Shown: piece after piece, positions 1-10,793 of the stretch | Numbering within the stretch: the first letter of the stretch is position 1 | Layout: each line of letters starts with the position of its first letter | Assembly: GCA_963966185.1 (NCBI GenBank) | Contig: CAWZYM010000232.1 | Coordinates: forward strand, 269,501-333,500 | Length of the DNA: 64,000 nucleotides | Reading direction: 5' to 3' | Origin: Rhabditoides inermis | Taxonomy: Eukaryota; Nematoda; Chromadorea; Rhabditida; Rhabditidae | Translations under genes and position numbers: made by a program | Notes under the pieces: model-generated | What the model was told of the DNA's origin: nothing | The model's input: the letters and a program-made list of their open reading frames with translations, nothing else | The model's database searches: none

Positions 1-88
1 TCTCCTCGTCAGACCTCAAAATGAGGATGAGGGAGGGAGGGAGGAGAGAGGAGAGATGGAGAAGTGATGACAGCTGTACTTGCACTAC

Positions 89-454
89 TCACTCGTCGTC
101 GTCCTCGCCCTCCTTCTTTTCCTTCTGAAACGGACGCAATCTTCTAGCTATACTGTAGTCTACAGTATACCTCCGGATCGGCGGCCGATATCTTGGAGAC
201 TGCGGCGGGGATGATCGAGTTGGTGTTCTCCTTTGGTGGAGAGCCGCTCGCCATTTCACGCACCTCATCGTCGCGATTCTGGGGTACGGTAGATTACAGG
301 AGGTGCGGTAAAGTACAGTATACCTCAACGGCACTGGGCCACCAACGCTCCGACCACTGCTTGTGAGCCGAGTAGACGACACACTTGTTCGGAGTGAGCA
401 GCAGCATCTCATCGCCAAACTAGATGGGGGGGTTTGAGAGGGAGAGAGACACAG

Positions 455-494
<40 letters not shown>

Positions 495-1008
495 TTCTAC
501 CTCTCTAATCTTTGGCAGGTTGTAGTCTTTGCGGTGGAAGAGCATCATGTTACCGACGTTGTTCGTGTCGAGATTCGACTAGGTATACGGTACACTACAG
601 TAGTCGAGACGATATGCACCGTACCTGTCCAAAGTACGCCTCGTCCCTCGCTTCCAGAACGTTCAGCGACTCGTACACATCGAGCTTCGGTCTGTGAATC
701 TCAGAGTACAACACCAGTCACACTACAGTAGTCCGCACCGCTTGAGGGTGCGATGGTACTTGACCCTCGAGAGAAAGGCGTCGGTGAGACGCGCGGATGC
801 GGGGTTGTCGGGAAGACGAGTCTCCGAGTAGCCATCAAGCGACATCCAGAACGGACGACCCTGCAAGCAGCGGTCAGCCATGGCGAGAGGACGGAGGACG
901 CACGCGGATGAAGAGCCTGCCGCCGTTGTGGTTGTTGGCGAGGCATGGCGGGTTCTCCTGGTGGGAGAGGGCGGGTGGGGAGGGGGCGTCGCCGTCTTCC
1001 GAGGACAT
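89..1008 (-). CDS. Unrecognised 203-aa protein, 7 exons
   Basis: Seven exons on the minus strand join in phase: 1008-904, 860-739, 691-625, 578-501, 419-324, 278-171 and 124-89. All six introns are GT-AG and 43-81 bp. The product has a Pro/Asn-rich start (MSSEDGDAPSPP), then a compact middle with GRPFWMSLDGYSE, EARDEAYFGQ, NMMLFHRKDYNLPKIREF and HKQWSERWWPSAVE, and a charged tail ending KKEGEDDDE. I see no signal peptide or membrane helix, so it is probably intracellular. I do not recognise the family. The ATG at 1008 is preferred because it opens the low-complexity start directly; an in-frame ATG at 1077 would add 23 residues. The exon chain and protein-like middle make a real gene likely; function is unknown. 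Confidence 0.75.
433..494. repeat. GA-rich microsatellite in intron 4
   Basis: An impure GA tract fills much of the intron between the exons at 578-501 and 419-324 of the unrecognised gene. It is the first of many GA/CT tracts lying in introns across the window, and it makes spurious Arg/Glu or Ser/Leu reading frames. Confidence 0.9.
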
Positions 1009-1311
1009 TGCGGCGACCTCGCGGCGTCGGCGAGCGAAGGAGGAATGACCGCATACATCCACCACACGCCTCGTCACTTTCTTGCTACAGACACGCTAAT
1101 TTTATGTGATTAATGCGAGATGGTAGAAAACATGTGCTTTCATCATGCTCACACTTATCAGTTTTCTTTAAAACGGTATGTTCACCATACCCAAACGCTA
1201 GATGCGTATATGTGAAGTGGTTGTTCAGTTATCTTTCAAACAGTTCGAACTCCACATTGAATGCAAAAGAGTTTATGATTAGACCATTTGTACAGATAGT
1301 TGGTGGGTCGC
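1009..1311. other. Intergenic, nothing recognised
   Basis: This short stretch separates the start of the 203-aa gene from the stop of the collagen, both on the minus strand. It turns AT-rich after about 1,085. I saw no splice-supported exon. It should hold the promoter of the 203-aa gene and the 3' UTR of the collagen. Confidence 0.5.
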
Positions 1312-2328
1312 TTAGCGGCGAGTTCCGTCCTCGAAGAAGACTCCCCCGTCGATGGCGCAGTACTTGGGGCAGATTCCGGGCTCTCCGGCTCCTCCGGCGG
1401 GTCCGGCCTCTCCGGGGGCTCCGGGGTTTCCGTCGGCTCCAGGGGCTCCGTCCTGTCCGTTGGGTCCCTTGGGTCCGGGGGCTCCAGGGGCTCCGTCTTT
1501 TCCGGGGGCTCCGGGCTGTCCGGGGGGTCCCTGAGGTCCGGCCTCTCCAGCGGGTCCGGGCTCTCCAGGCACAAGAGGCTCGGAGACGGCGTCCTGTCCG
1601 GGGGCTCCGGGGGCTCCAGGGGCTCCAGGGTTTCCGGGGGGTCCGGGGGGTCCCTTGGGTCCGGCCTCTCCAGGGGCGGCATCGTTTCCGGGGGCTCCGG
1701 GCTGTCCGGGGGCTCCAGCGTCTCCAGCGGGTCCGGGAGGTCCGGGAGGTCCGGCGGGTCCAGCGGGGCAAGGCTTGCAGGGAGGAGGAGTGACGGGCTC
1801 GCAAGGGGACTGGGGCGGCTTTCCGGGGTTTCCGGGCATTCCAGGGGCTCCAGGCTTTCCGGGCCTTCCGGGCTTTCCAGGGGTTCCGGCGGGTCCGGGG
1901 GGTCCGGGCAGGCAACATCCGTCGCAAGATCCTCCGGCAGAGGCGGCTCCTCCGCTCACAGCAGAGTCTCCTCCGTATCCAGAGTCTCCGTAGGCCTGAC
2001 GGGCAGTGCGGTTGTGGGCAGACGGCAGCCCCTTCAGGTGGTTCACCTCAGTCCAGATGTCCTTGGCAGATCCCTACAACGATCACGGTCAGAATCGAAC
2101 TAATGGTACTAAGGACACTAAATGGTACTAATGTAAAACTAATGGTACTAATATTCGATGACTCGCCTTGCAGAAGGTGATCTCGTTTCCGAGGGACTTC
2201 TTCACATGGTTGACGTAGTTGTAGACCATGGGAAGGGTGAGGCAGACCGAGAGGACGGCGACCACCGAGAAGGTGACGGCCGAGTAGGCCACGAAGCGGT
2301 ACGCCTTCACTCGCTGCTCAGTGTCCAT
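1312..2328 (-). CDS. Cuticle collagen, dpy-13-like
   Basis: Two exons (2328-2167 and 2073-1312) encode 307 aa. The start [18 protein letters not shown] is the non-collagen head of nematode cuticle collagens, with a membrane-anchor/signal helix ([18 protein letters not shown]) and then [22 protein letters not shown] and [10 protein letters not shown]. Gly-X-Y blocks start after [11 protein letters not shown] and are broken by short interruptions with cysteines (PCKPCPAGP). The C-terminus [19 protein letters not shown] is diagnostic of the dpy-13/col class. Such proteins are secreted by the hypodermis, trimerise and are crosslinked into cuticle. The single intron (2074-2166) begins GC rather than GT, and the exon join restores the conserved FCKGSAKDIW. 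No exact orthologue is claimed. Confidence 0.95.
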
Positions 2329-2364
2329 GTCTAGAGACTGATGCCTTCCACACCTCTACGGTCA

Positions 2365-2372
2365 CTTATATA
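2365..2372 (-). promoter_or_regulatory. TATA box of the collagen gene
   Basis: The minus strand reads TATATAAG 37 bp upstream of the collagen ATG. Strong TATA boxes close to the start codon are usual for moult-regulated cuticle collagens, and the spacing implies a very short 5' leader. Confidence 0.65.
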
Positions 2373-3623
2373 GCGCAGCCGACGACAGATGCCAACCTGT
2401 TCCGAAAACCTTGAAAAAACGCAAAGAGAAACACATGGCGAAAACGATGCTTCAGTGACATATCTCTGCCCTGGGGGCGCGTCTCTCGCATCTCTCGCAT
2501 CTCTCAATCGCGTACCTTCTATCGCGGCGCCGTATTTCTTTCACTTTCCGTTTCACATTGATCATGATGAAAAACACTCGATTAGGTAGAGGGAGCTGAT
2601 GCGCGTACGCAGTTTTGCAATCTGCAACGCGCAACATAAACCCAGTCAGTGTGAGATCAGAGTCAGATCGCATCACATAAAACAAACAACGCGCAGGCGG
2701 AATTGCGAAATATTCCGACATGCCACAAAACACATAGACAAATTCAAGTTTATAATTTCAATCAACACTCATCATACACAATATGTTGGTCACGAAACAA
2801 TAATCTCCACTGTTCTAAAAAAAGAAATATGAGGTATACCGGCAAGTATGATAGTTTATGCGAGAGCGAGGCAGGCGACTGAATCGGACATCGCCGATTC
2901 CCCATAGAACAGCACGACTCTACCGAACGCCAGAACGCACTGAACACATATATTAGGAGAAAAAAAGAGTGAAATTCGTCATTGCGCTCTCAACTCTCAC
3001 ATGTCAGTTAGCACAAGGGTGTCACATAATTCAAGACTACAGCGTCGTTAATCCGAACGGTAGCCATAGCCATCTCTTATCAACGATTTCCAAAAACAAT
3101 AAATACAGCTCATGTTCATGTCATGATTTGCGAATCACACATCATCGTAAAATACAATACCTGATCAGTTTGGCAGAAAGTGTATTGGCCACGAGGTGGC
3201 ATATCCGCGACATCTTCCCAGCTACTACCGCATTTCGACATCACCTACAAAAGTACGGGCAAGCTCTTCGCTCTCGCTCCTTGGACAAGTAACTTATATA
3301 TTATTCAAAGAAGGTGAATCCGAAACGACTACGAGCCTATTCACTGTACTTAGTAAAAGTATAGTATCTGGAAGTCGAGACCGTTCACTGTGGGGAAAGA
3401 TGGGCTCCGCGCTTGCAAGCAGAAGGAGGATTCAAGTGTTCAAGTACTCAACTAGTAAAAGTATGGCTCGAATGTATGTATTTTCATTACGACCGGACTG
3501 GGCTTAAATGACTCGAACTCAGACTACAGGTACAGGATTACGATAGAATGTACATTATTGTATTTGTGATTTCGTTCATTCGTTGCACCCCTGTATGCCT
3601 ATCCTTTCCCATTATAATAAACA
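2373..3623. other. Intergenic, no gene supported
   Basis: About 1.2 kb with no exon chain I can support. It has a small tandem repeat near 2,480-2,510 (TCTCGCATC units) and AT-rich DNA. Reading frames of up to about 107 codons occur here but lack splice signals and homologous motifs. Confidence 0.5.
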
Positions 3624-4486
3624 TTACATTACATAACAATTCGCCACCTTGATCATATTGCCGGTCTCGCAGCTGCCCTTCTCCTTCTCCACTGCCACAA
3701 TGAGCCTGTCGTTGACGGAAGTGACAGTAGCGCCCACCCTGTACTCCTTAATCACATCCGCGCCCTTCCACCATACACACGCACGCGCATCGTACCATTC
3801 CACCTACAATATTTTAAGTCACTAACAAAACCAGCCATACACATTAAATAACTATAGTTTAAATTATTGTTGATAGTTAGATTGGAAATCAGGATACTAA
3901 ATAATAACATAAATAAACGGCGAGAACATTCGACAAAAGATTTTTTATTTGAAAACATTATCGTGGAAACATAGCACATATGTACTTAGCACATTGTTAG
4001 TATACTGATCGAAATACATTGTAGATGTTCTTAGTAGTCAGACGTTATTCACAATTAATTTTACTGCTTGTATTTCACTGCTTGTTGTTACAAAATGCAG
4101 CTGAAGTATTCTATTTCTATTCATCGGAAAATCAAGCCGATTTTTTTCCATTGGTCGAGCGGTGAACTTTAGTAACAGCCACTGTACCAGCCCGCATACC
4201 GACACGCGCTGTGTCTCGTCGCCTCCGATCGCGTAGAGCCTTCCTCCCGCAGACACAAGGCGAGGGCGGTAGCGAGGAGACAACATAGGAGTAGTCAGCT
4301 GCCACGCGGCTGCAAAGAACGAACAACAGATATGAGACGCATGGTAGTATAAAATCGAAAGCTCTCACGGGTCCCACATCTCCACACATGAAGACAGAAG
4401 CGCGAACGCGTTCAATCCACCTCTTCACCTCCGGGTCGCTGTCGGCGGCGATCTTGAACATGTGGCTGGCCTTGCGGTTGACGGAG
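3624..4486 (-). CDS. Kelch-repeat protein, 3' part only
   Basis: Three exons on the minus strand read in phase: about 4486-4369 (SVNRKASHMFKIAADSDPEV, then KRWIERVRASVFMCGDVGP), 4298-4200 (LTTPMLSPRYRPRLVSAGG then RLYAIGGDETQRVS) and 3803-3624 (VEWYDARACVWWKGADV ... GATVTSVNDRLIVAVEKEK, stop). The GG-Y-IGG and VE-YD-W pattern is that of Kelch blades, usually a beta-propeller substrate adaptor of BTB-Kelch/CUL3 ligases. The last intron is long and AT-rich (3804-4199). No BTB or BACK part is found upstream; the sequence runs into a repeat at 4,487. A possible further exon near 4,742-4,693 reads HQDGSSINDRGRITEQ. This may be a truncated gene or pseudogene; exon borders are tentative. Confidence 0.5.
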
Positions 4487-4545
4487 TGGCGTAGTATCGC
4501 GCCAATTGATCTCACCTCGAGAGTTCGAATCCCGCGCGCGGCCAA
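4487..4545 (+). repeat. tRNA-derived (SINE-like) head
   Basis: TGGCGTAGTATCG resembles a pol III A box, and AGTTCGAATCC, 35 bp downstream, matches the B box. The spacing is shorter than in a tRNA and no acceptor stem folds, so this is a tRNA relic or SINE head rather than a gene. The unrelated tail up to about 4,690 has an internal near-duplication (TGTAAAATCGGCC and TGTAAAATTGGCC). Imperfect direct repeats GTTGACGGAG and GTTGATGGAG flank the block. Confidence 0.4.
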
Positions 4546-5043
4546 TGTTTTGTCTCTACAAGCGATCAGGTCTGTCTGCAAAATCGACCCTCGGCCGATT
4601 TTGCTGATGGTTCTGGGGTTCTGGCTCGCTCTGTATTCCGTCTGTAAAATCGGCCCGGGGCCTGTAAAATTGGCCCGTCGCATTGTTCGGTGATCCTGCC
4701 CCTGTCGTTGATGGAGGAGCCATCCTGGTGGACACTGAACAAGCACAACAACATGACATATAATATTAAATTCAACAAACATAACATTTCAACAAAGAAA
4801 ACAAAACGAAACACAAAACGAGCGACTCGACTATCGATCTATCGGCTACGACCACATATCACCATGCACAACCTCTCATTTCTCACCATGCACAACCTCT
4901 CATTATATGCAGTTTTGAAATCATTTATCAAAAAACAAAAACACACACAAAACATACAATTTCTTTGAAGGCAAGGCTCGTTGAGATGCGAGAGTGTCAG
5001 TTTCGTAATTTGTACATATGCCTATATCGTCGTCTGCTGCTGC
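4546..5043. other. Repeat tail and intergenic DNA
   Basis: The first 150 bp is the probable tail of the SINE-like element. Beyond it are a possible Kelch exon (about 4,693-4,742, minus strand), an AT-rich stretch and a two-copy tandem repeat of about 23 bp near 4,862-4,907 (ACCATGCACAACCTCTCAT). No other gene is seen. Confidence 0.5.
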
Positions 5044-6542
5044 TCACTCCGACTCCAGGCTGTCTGTCGTGTCGACGGGCTGCACCCGACTGCCGTGCCG
5101 TCTCTTCAGCTCACAGTGGATCTCATGCGTCTCCCTGTAGTATATTATATACTAATTTATATTATAATGAAGATATAGTTACTGGTTAGAGTGACGTTAT
5201 TATAGTTATAGTGACTGTTTGGGTGAGACGTACACTCACTTGCCCCTCGTTTCTGGCATGTAAATGTAGAGGAGAACCTCCGCGATAGTGATTGGAATGA
5301 CGAAGATTGGCACGAAACAGACGGAACCGATGAGCTGAACAAAATGTTTCATTTCATCCTCTCACTCTATCTCTTACCCTTTTTCTCCCCCCTCTCCCTC
5401 TCTCCCTCTCTCTCTCCCTCTCTCCACCCACATCGAAGAGTGCGAGCGACAGGAAGTTTGTGACGACGACGAGAGTGTTGACTGTGGCGAACATGAATGC
5501 GAATATGGCGGATCGGTAGGCGGTCGGCACGAGTTCCGTGCCCATCGTCCACACCACCGGACCCAGACCGAACCTGCACACGAGGCAGTGAATAGATAAC
5601 AAAGTCAAAACACTACAAAAATCGTAAGTAAGAAGTATTCTGACCCGTATGCTACGATGAGTACGTATGCGGCTGCGACGCCGAGCCACGGGAGGCGCGC
5701 GCGTTCTGCGGAGAGGAAAACAAGGAGGGACACGGCAACAGAGGCGCCTGAAGAGAACAGATGCATTGTGGATATGCTAAATGACTGACCTGCAGTGAGG
5801 ACGAGGGCCCTGCGAGGGATGAGAGCGACCAGGAAGACGGCGGCTATGCTCGCCATTGTGAACACTGCCATCAACATAGACGAGGCGTACTGCGCGAGGG
5901 AGCTGCAAGTGCTCTCTCTTTCTTCCTGCCCCTCCTCCTCCCTCATACTCACGGTTCCAATCCGATGGCGGTGAAGTAGTGTGTGCTTGACTGTAGCAGT
6001 GAGAAGAGGGGGAAGGAGGATACGGTGGCGACAATAGAGAGGAGGAGAGCCTTTCGGAGACGACGAGTCCGGAACACGTCCTGAACACGTCTCTCTCTCT
6101 ATCTGTTTCTCGGAATTCATCATTGTCGAACGAAAAAGTTTCCGGCGGACGTTTCGGAAATCTCGAAATCGGTCATATTTGTTCGGAAATCATTTTTCGG
6201 AATTCACCATCATACTGTTCTTCTTGTGCTCTCCTCCTGCCAGCTCCTTCTCCATCTCCTCCACATCCATATCGTGCTGCTCGTTCCTCCCCTGGAAGAA
6301 CCGCAGCGACCGCAGCGCACCCAGCTTGTCGTTCCTGCCATTCACACACTATGTGAGCCCTCTCCCCCTCTCCTTACTTGTTCACGACAAGATACTTGGG
6401 TGTTTCTGGTAGAAGTAGCGCGAAGAGGGACGAGAGAATACCGATGACTACTGGGGCCACAAAGAGGACGGGGAGAGAGTAGCCTGTAAGGGATGCATGA
6501 ACAGATGAGAGAGAGAAAGAGAAAGAGAAAGAGAAAGAGAGG

Positions 6543-6622
<80 letters not shown>

Positions 6623-7037
6623 CACCCAGCACGTTCTCCTGTCCGAGAGTCATGCCGACGATCGACATGACTCCATATCCCACAGAATAGAGGGAGAAGA
6701 GCGTGCCTCGCAGTGCAGAGGGCGCAGTTTCCTGCCATAGTCAACCTGTCGTCAGTCACTTCGAAACAGCTCTTTCAAAATGTCACTTCGAAATACGATG
6801 TTTGGTCGTGTTCTTAAACGTTTCTAAGTCAGTGGTGAAAGGAGTTTCGAAGAGACTGACCACTACTTGACTAACTGTCTTACTACATCACTTATCACAT
6901 CACACATCACTGTGTACATATCACTTCACACTTGACACTCACTTGTAGATAGAGAATGGTGGCATTGTCGCAGATGGGAGAGAAAATGGCCGCGATGAGA
7001 CGGCCAGTGAGAAAGATCTGTGGCAGAGATGGATGAT

Positions 7038-7077
<40 letters not shown>

Positions 7078-7707
7078 ACCTCTGGATAGACTGTACACAC
7101 TGCGCAAGCCTGCATTACAGTCGCGCCAACCATTCCCAGCATCGAAACAAGGTAGGCGACTGAAAAGAAGCTGCATTATTCTCTCCATCCCTCCCTCCCT
7201 CCCTCCCTCTCGCACCCTCCCTCTTCCTCACTCTCTCTCCCTCTCTCTCCCACGGCCACTCACCCTTCCTTCCATAGTTATCGCATATCAGAGGCGAAAC
7301 AAGTGATCCGAATATCTGTCCCGCATACCACTCACTATTCATCACTGACTTCAAGAGAGAAACCTGAAAATCACTCTTATATTTTTGAAGGTCACAAATA
7401 CTCTGACCTGTGTGAAACTGAGTGGATGTCCTCTCCGCGTGTAGCTCCCATTGAAGTAACGTTCTGGAAAGGAAAGAAATGAGAGTGCGAGTGAGTGCGG
7501 CAGTACAGTGACGAGTACAGTACAGTACACGGACAGTTATTGCGTAGAGTGGGTGCAAATGAGTGCAGTACACGTACCTATGGTAGTCGTGGCTGTGTTT
7601 GTGCTGGTATTGAGGAATGATGGAGGGAAGTGGGTGATGAGCGTCATCACACACCCCACAGCCAGAAGGCGGAGAGACGATCGCGACGACCAGATGGAAA
7701 CCGTCAT
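5044..7707 (-). CDS. SLC2/GLUT-type sugar transporter
   Basis: Fourteen exons chain in phase into 483 aa, the normal size for a facilitative hexose transporter of the major facilitator superfamily at the plasma membrane. Family marks in order: FNGSYTRRGHPLSFTQ in the first loop, NSEWYAGQIFGSLVSPL then ICDNYGRKG (the G-R-R/K loop 2-3 motif), TGRLIAAIFSP, ETAPSALRGTLFSLYSVGYG, PETPKYLVVNK (the PESPR motif before the central loop), VFRTRRLRKALLLS starting the second half, FGLGPVVWTMGTELVPTAYR, and PETRGK near the C-terminus. Exons: 7707-7578, 7463-7408, 7363-7264, 7159-7080, 7017-6943, 6731-6626, 6483-6378, 6334-6208, 6080-5953, 5902-5790, 5747-5645, 5573-5432, 5334-5240, 5134-5044. Two TTCAG sites lie just before the ATG and could take a spliced leader. 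Substrate cannot be told from sequence. Confidence 0.93.
6506..6620. repeat. GA microsatellite in transporter intron 6
   Basis: A long GA tract with some AAAG units fills the intron between the exons at 6731-6626 and 6483-6378. It generates false Ser/Leu and Arg/Glu reading frames. Confidence 0.9.
7038..7076. repeat. GA microsatellite in transporter intron 4
   Basis: A pure GA tract in the short intron between exons 7159-7080 and 7017-6943. Nothing else is in this intron. Confidence 0.9.
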
Positions 7708-8056
7708 CCTGAACTCCTGAACACGGTAAAGGGTAAAATACAAGAGGTAAAGGAAACACGCGCGGTTGAATAGACAGTAGTACTACCGTACGAAGATAAG
7801 ATAAGAGAAGTGACAACACACGGTCTCTGAATGCACTAATGACCAAACTGTAAACACGTGTAAACAATAAATACGCATAGTGGATAAGATACGGTAGGTG
7901 TGAGAAGATATGATATCACACACGCCGACAAAGGACGTCGCCTATATTTGGAGGCATACTAATGTACTGATGCGATTACATAATGATCTCCACCGCTCTC
8001 TGCTGGCAGAGAGAGAGAATGCGAGAGCGCGGCGGTAGATGTCCGTTTCTCTCTCT

Positions 8057-8090
<34 letters not shown>

Positions 8091-8868
8091 TCCGTCTTCA
8101 CCCTTTTTTGTTCTTTCACCCGCGACCGCGAGCCGCCCGAAGTTTCGTGATCCTTGTCACTTCGTATTAACACAGATAATCAAAAGATAGGGCATTTTTC
8201 AGCGGGTGCAAACGGATTGCTGTACGGGAGAAGTCGGAATGGGGAAACCAGTACACACTGTTTCCATTGTGTGTCCACGAAACCGAGCTGCGTTCATTGC
8301 ACGTTTCCAAAACCACACTGAAACACGTACTTACACATGCAAATATTAATCAGCTTTATCCTTTATTATATCATAGGCTATAATAGGCTTCATAAAATAT
8401 AATAGGCTCGCATTTAGCATCAGGATTTTTCGTTGAAAATATTATCGTGGACAGATATTATACAGAGAGAAATGCATAGCAGATTTTCCTTGATGTTCTC
8501 CTATCTCTATTTTCACATGACCAAGTGGCGAAGTGGTAACACTCTCTTGGGTACTCTTTCATTAATTGTTTGTGAGTAAATTATGTAGTTGGTACATGAT
8601 TAACGATTGGAAGAAAACATACACGTTTATTCCTATAAATAATTACATTTAAAATTAAATTTTCATTTCGGCGGACGGTCGTTGCTTCGACGATCACATT
8701 TAGGTATCAAGAACATGTTTTAGGAAGCAAACTAGTTAATGTCTTTGATGTAGTTTTGAACAGATACTCTCATAGCAACAGGCAGTTTTTTTCAAACTAA
8801 AATATGAAATAAGTAGAGAGATTGGAAAAACGAGAATAAAGACATTCGCAGGGAAAGTTGTACCTGGT
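7708..8868. other. Intergenic with CT microsatellite
   Basis: Likely promoter region of the transporter followed by AT-rich DNA. A C run and CT tract lies at about 8,050-8,090. A TGGCGAAGTGGTAAC stretch at about 8,526-8,540 looks like a pol III A box without a B box after it. No exon chain is supported. Confidence 0.5.
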
Positions 8869-9102
8869 TTGTGCTCTTCTCAGTGTTTTCTGATTGTTTC
8901 AGCAAAAGGCAGCTTGCGCACCCGTCTTGGCGGATTCTCAAGAAATAAATCATGGCCATATACTATATACACAGTTGTTCATCCTGATTACGAATATAAG
9001 CAACTTTTCCGGATTAGTCGTTTGAAAGAAATTTGGAGACCTATCGGATGGACTACCTATGGAAATCACCTGTCAACAACAGCAGCGTGGCAGAATGAAT
9101 AG
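8869..9102 (+). CDS. Possible orphan exon
   Basis: A 77-codon open stretch whose second half looks protein-like (WPYTIYTVVHPDYEYKQLF, RISRLKEIWRPIGWTTYGN). A TTTCAG acceptor at about 8,898-8,903 lies within it, so it could be the last exon of a plus-strand gene. I find no partner exon and recognise no domain. It may equally be chance. Confidence 0.2.
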   Translation: MCSSQCFLIVSAKGSLRTRLGGFSRNKSWPYTIYTVVHPDYEYKQLFRISRLKEIWRPIGWTTYGNHLSTTAAWQNE

Positions 9103-9646
9103 TGGATTGGAAAGTTAGAAATGACCATCGATGCGATATCGATGCTATGCGGCAAAAGTTTTTGTCGGTTCTCTTTTCTATCACATGTCATATTGGCATA
9201 TTGCCCTGACTCGTCTCATTGATGGTTGTGCAAATCTGAAGCGAACAGTGATCATGATGTAGAGATAGTTGATAGTTTTTCAATTACAATGCCTGCGATA
9301 TCATCTAACATGATACCGTACTATCTTACTACCCGCTGAACGAATACTGTGTCGCTGTTCGCATGAAGCACGAAAGATGTGAAGAAGAAGCGTCGCCGTG
9401 AACTCGTCTGCCCCGTCTGCCACAAACATGATCATTACACATACAAAACGAAATCACTCATAACAACCTAACACGGCCATAAGATCGTCGTATTTTAGCG
9501 CTTCTAGGAAGAAAGTATTTACATATCGAGTTTTTGCTATCTAAAAGGTGCTACGTAAAAAGAAACTGATCATAAAACCATACCAGAGTGTTTATAGAAG
9601 TCGTCAGGATCTTGGCATAAAAAGGAATCATAGGGTGTGACATAAA

Positions 9647-9877
9647 GTGAGAAATCCTCGTTCTATAGGAGTGAACAGAGCTTATTTGAAAAGAAACAGT
9701 TGTTTCAAAATAAAGATTGAGTCATACGATTTCATGCAACTTGCGAAAAATGAATCAAACCACGGCGGCTTTCTTGATATTTACCACGTTTGCGGTCAAC
9801 TGATGGGGAATACAGTTCGCTGTCCTTGCTCACCGACTGACGATTACGTGGAAATGACAATGTATAGAGAAAATTGA
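9647..9877 (+). CDS. Possible orphan exon, Cys-containing
   Basis: A 76-codon frame ending CGQLMGNTVRCPCSPTDDY and then VEMTMYREN before TGA. Composition is protein-like, with four cysteines in the last two thirds. The first codons read like non-coding DNA, so the true start is unclear. It could pair with the open stretch at 8,869-9,102, but no splice path was found. No family is recognised. Confidence 0.22.
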   Translation: MRNPRSIGVNRAYLKRNSCFKIKIESYDFMQLAKNESNHGGFLDIYHVCGQLMGNTVRCPCSPTDDYVEMTMYREN

Positions 9878-10210
9878 TGGCACGCGAAAAGTTTCTAAGT
9901 AGACGGCGCTTCCTCGTCGATATTTAGACATTTTTACCACCGTTTCGGCAACTTTCATGAACCTTCAGATAAATGAAAGTGATTGATTGTTCTTCTCTCG
10001 TGTCATCTTTTAATCAATTGCTCATCTTTCATTCTGAAAACCTAACAGAAATTTTGTGTTATCGTTATGTCTGCTGTTTTTGCTGAGTTGTCAAGATGAT
10101 CATAAAAAAAGAAATGCAATTTGAAGAACTGAGCGAGTGAAACAGTAAACACGTTTCTGAATAATGGCTATGATTACTCCAATTGCAACCTTGTTCCCCT
10201 CTTACCCTGT

Positions 10211-10211
<1 letters not shown>

Positions 10212-10273
<62 letters not shown>
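10212..10273. repeat. CT microsatellite
   Basis: A pure CT tract of about 60 bp lies 160 bp upstream of the PAN gene start, in the gene-poor stretch between 9,878 and 10,432. Nothing else was recognised in that interval. Confidence 0.95.
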
Positions 10274-10282
<9 letters not shown>

Positions 10283-10432
10283 CTGCATTTCCCGCGCCCG
10301 CCTTGCTATAGCTGGATCTTGATCGCAATCCCCAGAGAGAAAGAAAGACTGCCACCGCCAAAAACTGAACACCCTATCCCTATTTCCCATATTCAACTCT
10401 TGCACTCTCCAAGCAAACTCTATTTGATCAAT

Positions 10433-10729
10433 ATGCACCTCCTGTTACTGTTATTGTCCATGTAGGTATTCATAATGTTTACTATATACGATTCAAATTG
10501 TTAAGATGCGTTCTCTCTTCTGCATTCAATCCGAAAGACTGTTTTGAGTTGTTCGCCAATCGTTATTTGGAAAAGTCGGGTACTGTATTTCTGCCCGGTC
10601 TGAGAGACGCTACAGAGTGCCTGGAGAAGTGTCTTGTAGTGAGTTTCATTTTGTATTGTTTCATATTTTCATTTGTATGTGTTATACTGGTATAACTTGT
10701 TTTCTATTGGCTTCCCCTTTCTTATCGAG

Positions 10730-10793
<64 letters not shown>

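Noticed and set aside
1300..2103. Long Gly/Ser- and Arg-rich frames on the plus strand
   Set aside because: They are antisense shadows of the collagen Gly-X-Y repeats.
2969..3292. 107-codon frame with a signal-peptide-like start
   Set aside because: No splice support, no cysteine pattern or domain, and composition like the surrounding non-coding DNA.
8526..8540. Possible tRNA gene (A-box-like sequence)
   Set aside because: There is no B box or cloverleaf in the following 100 bp.
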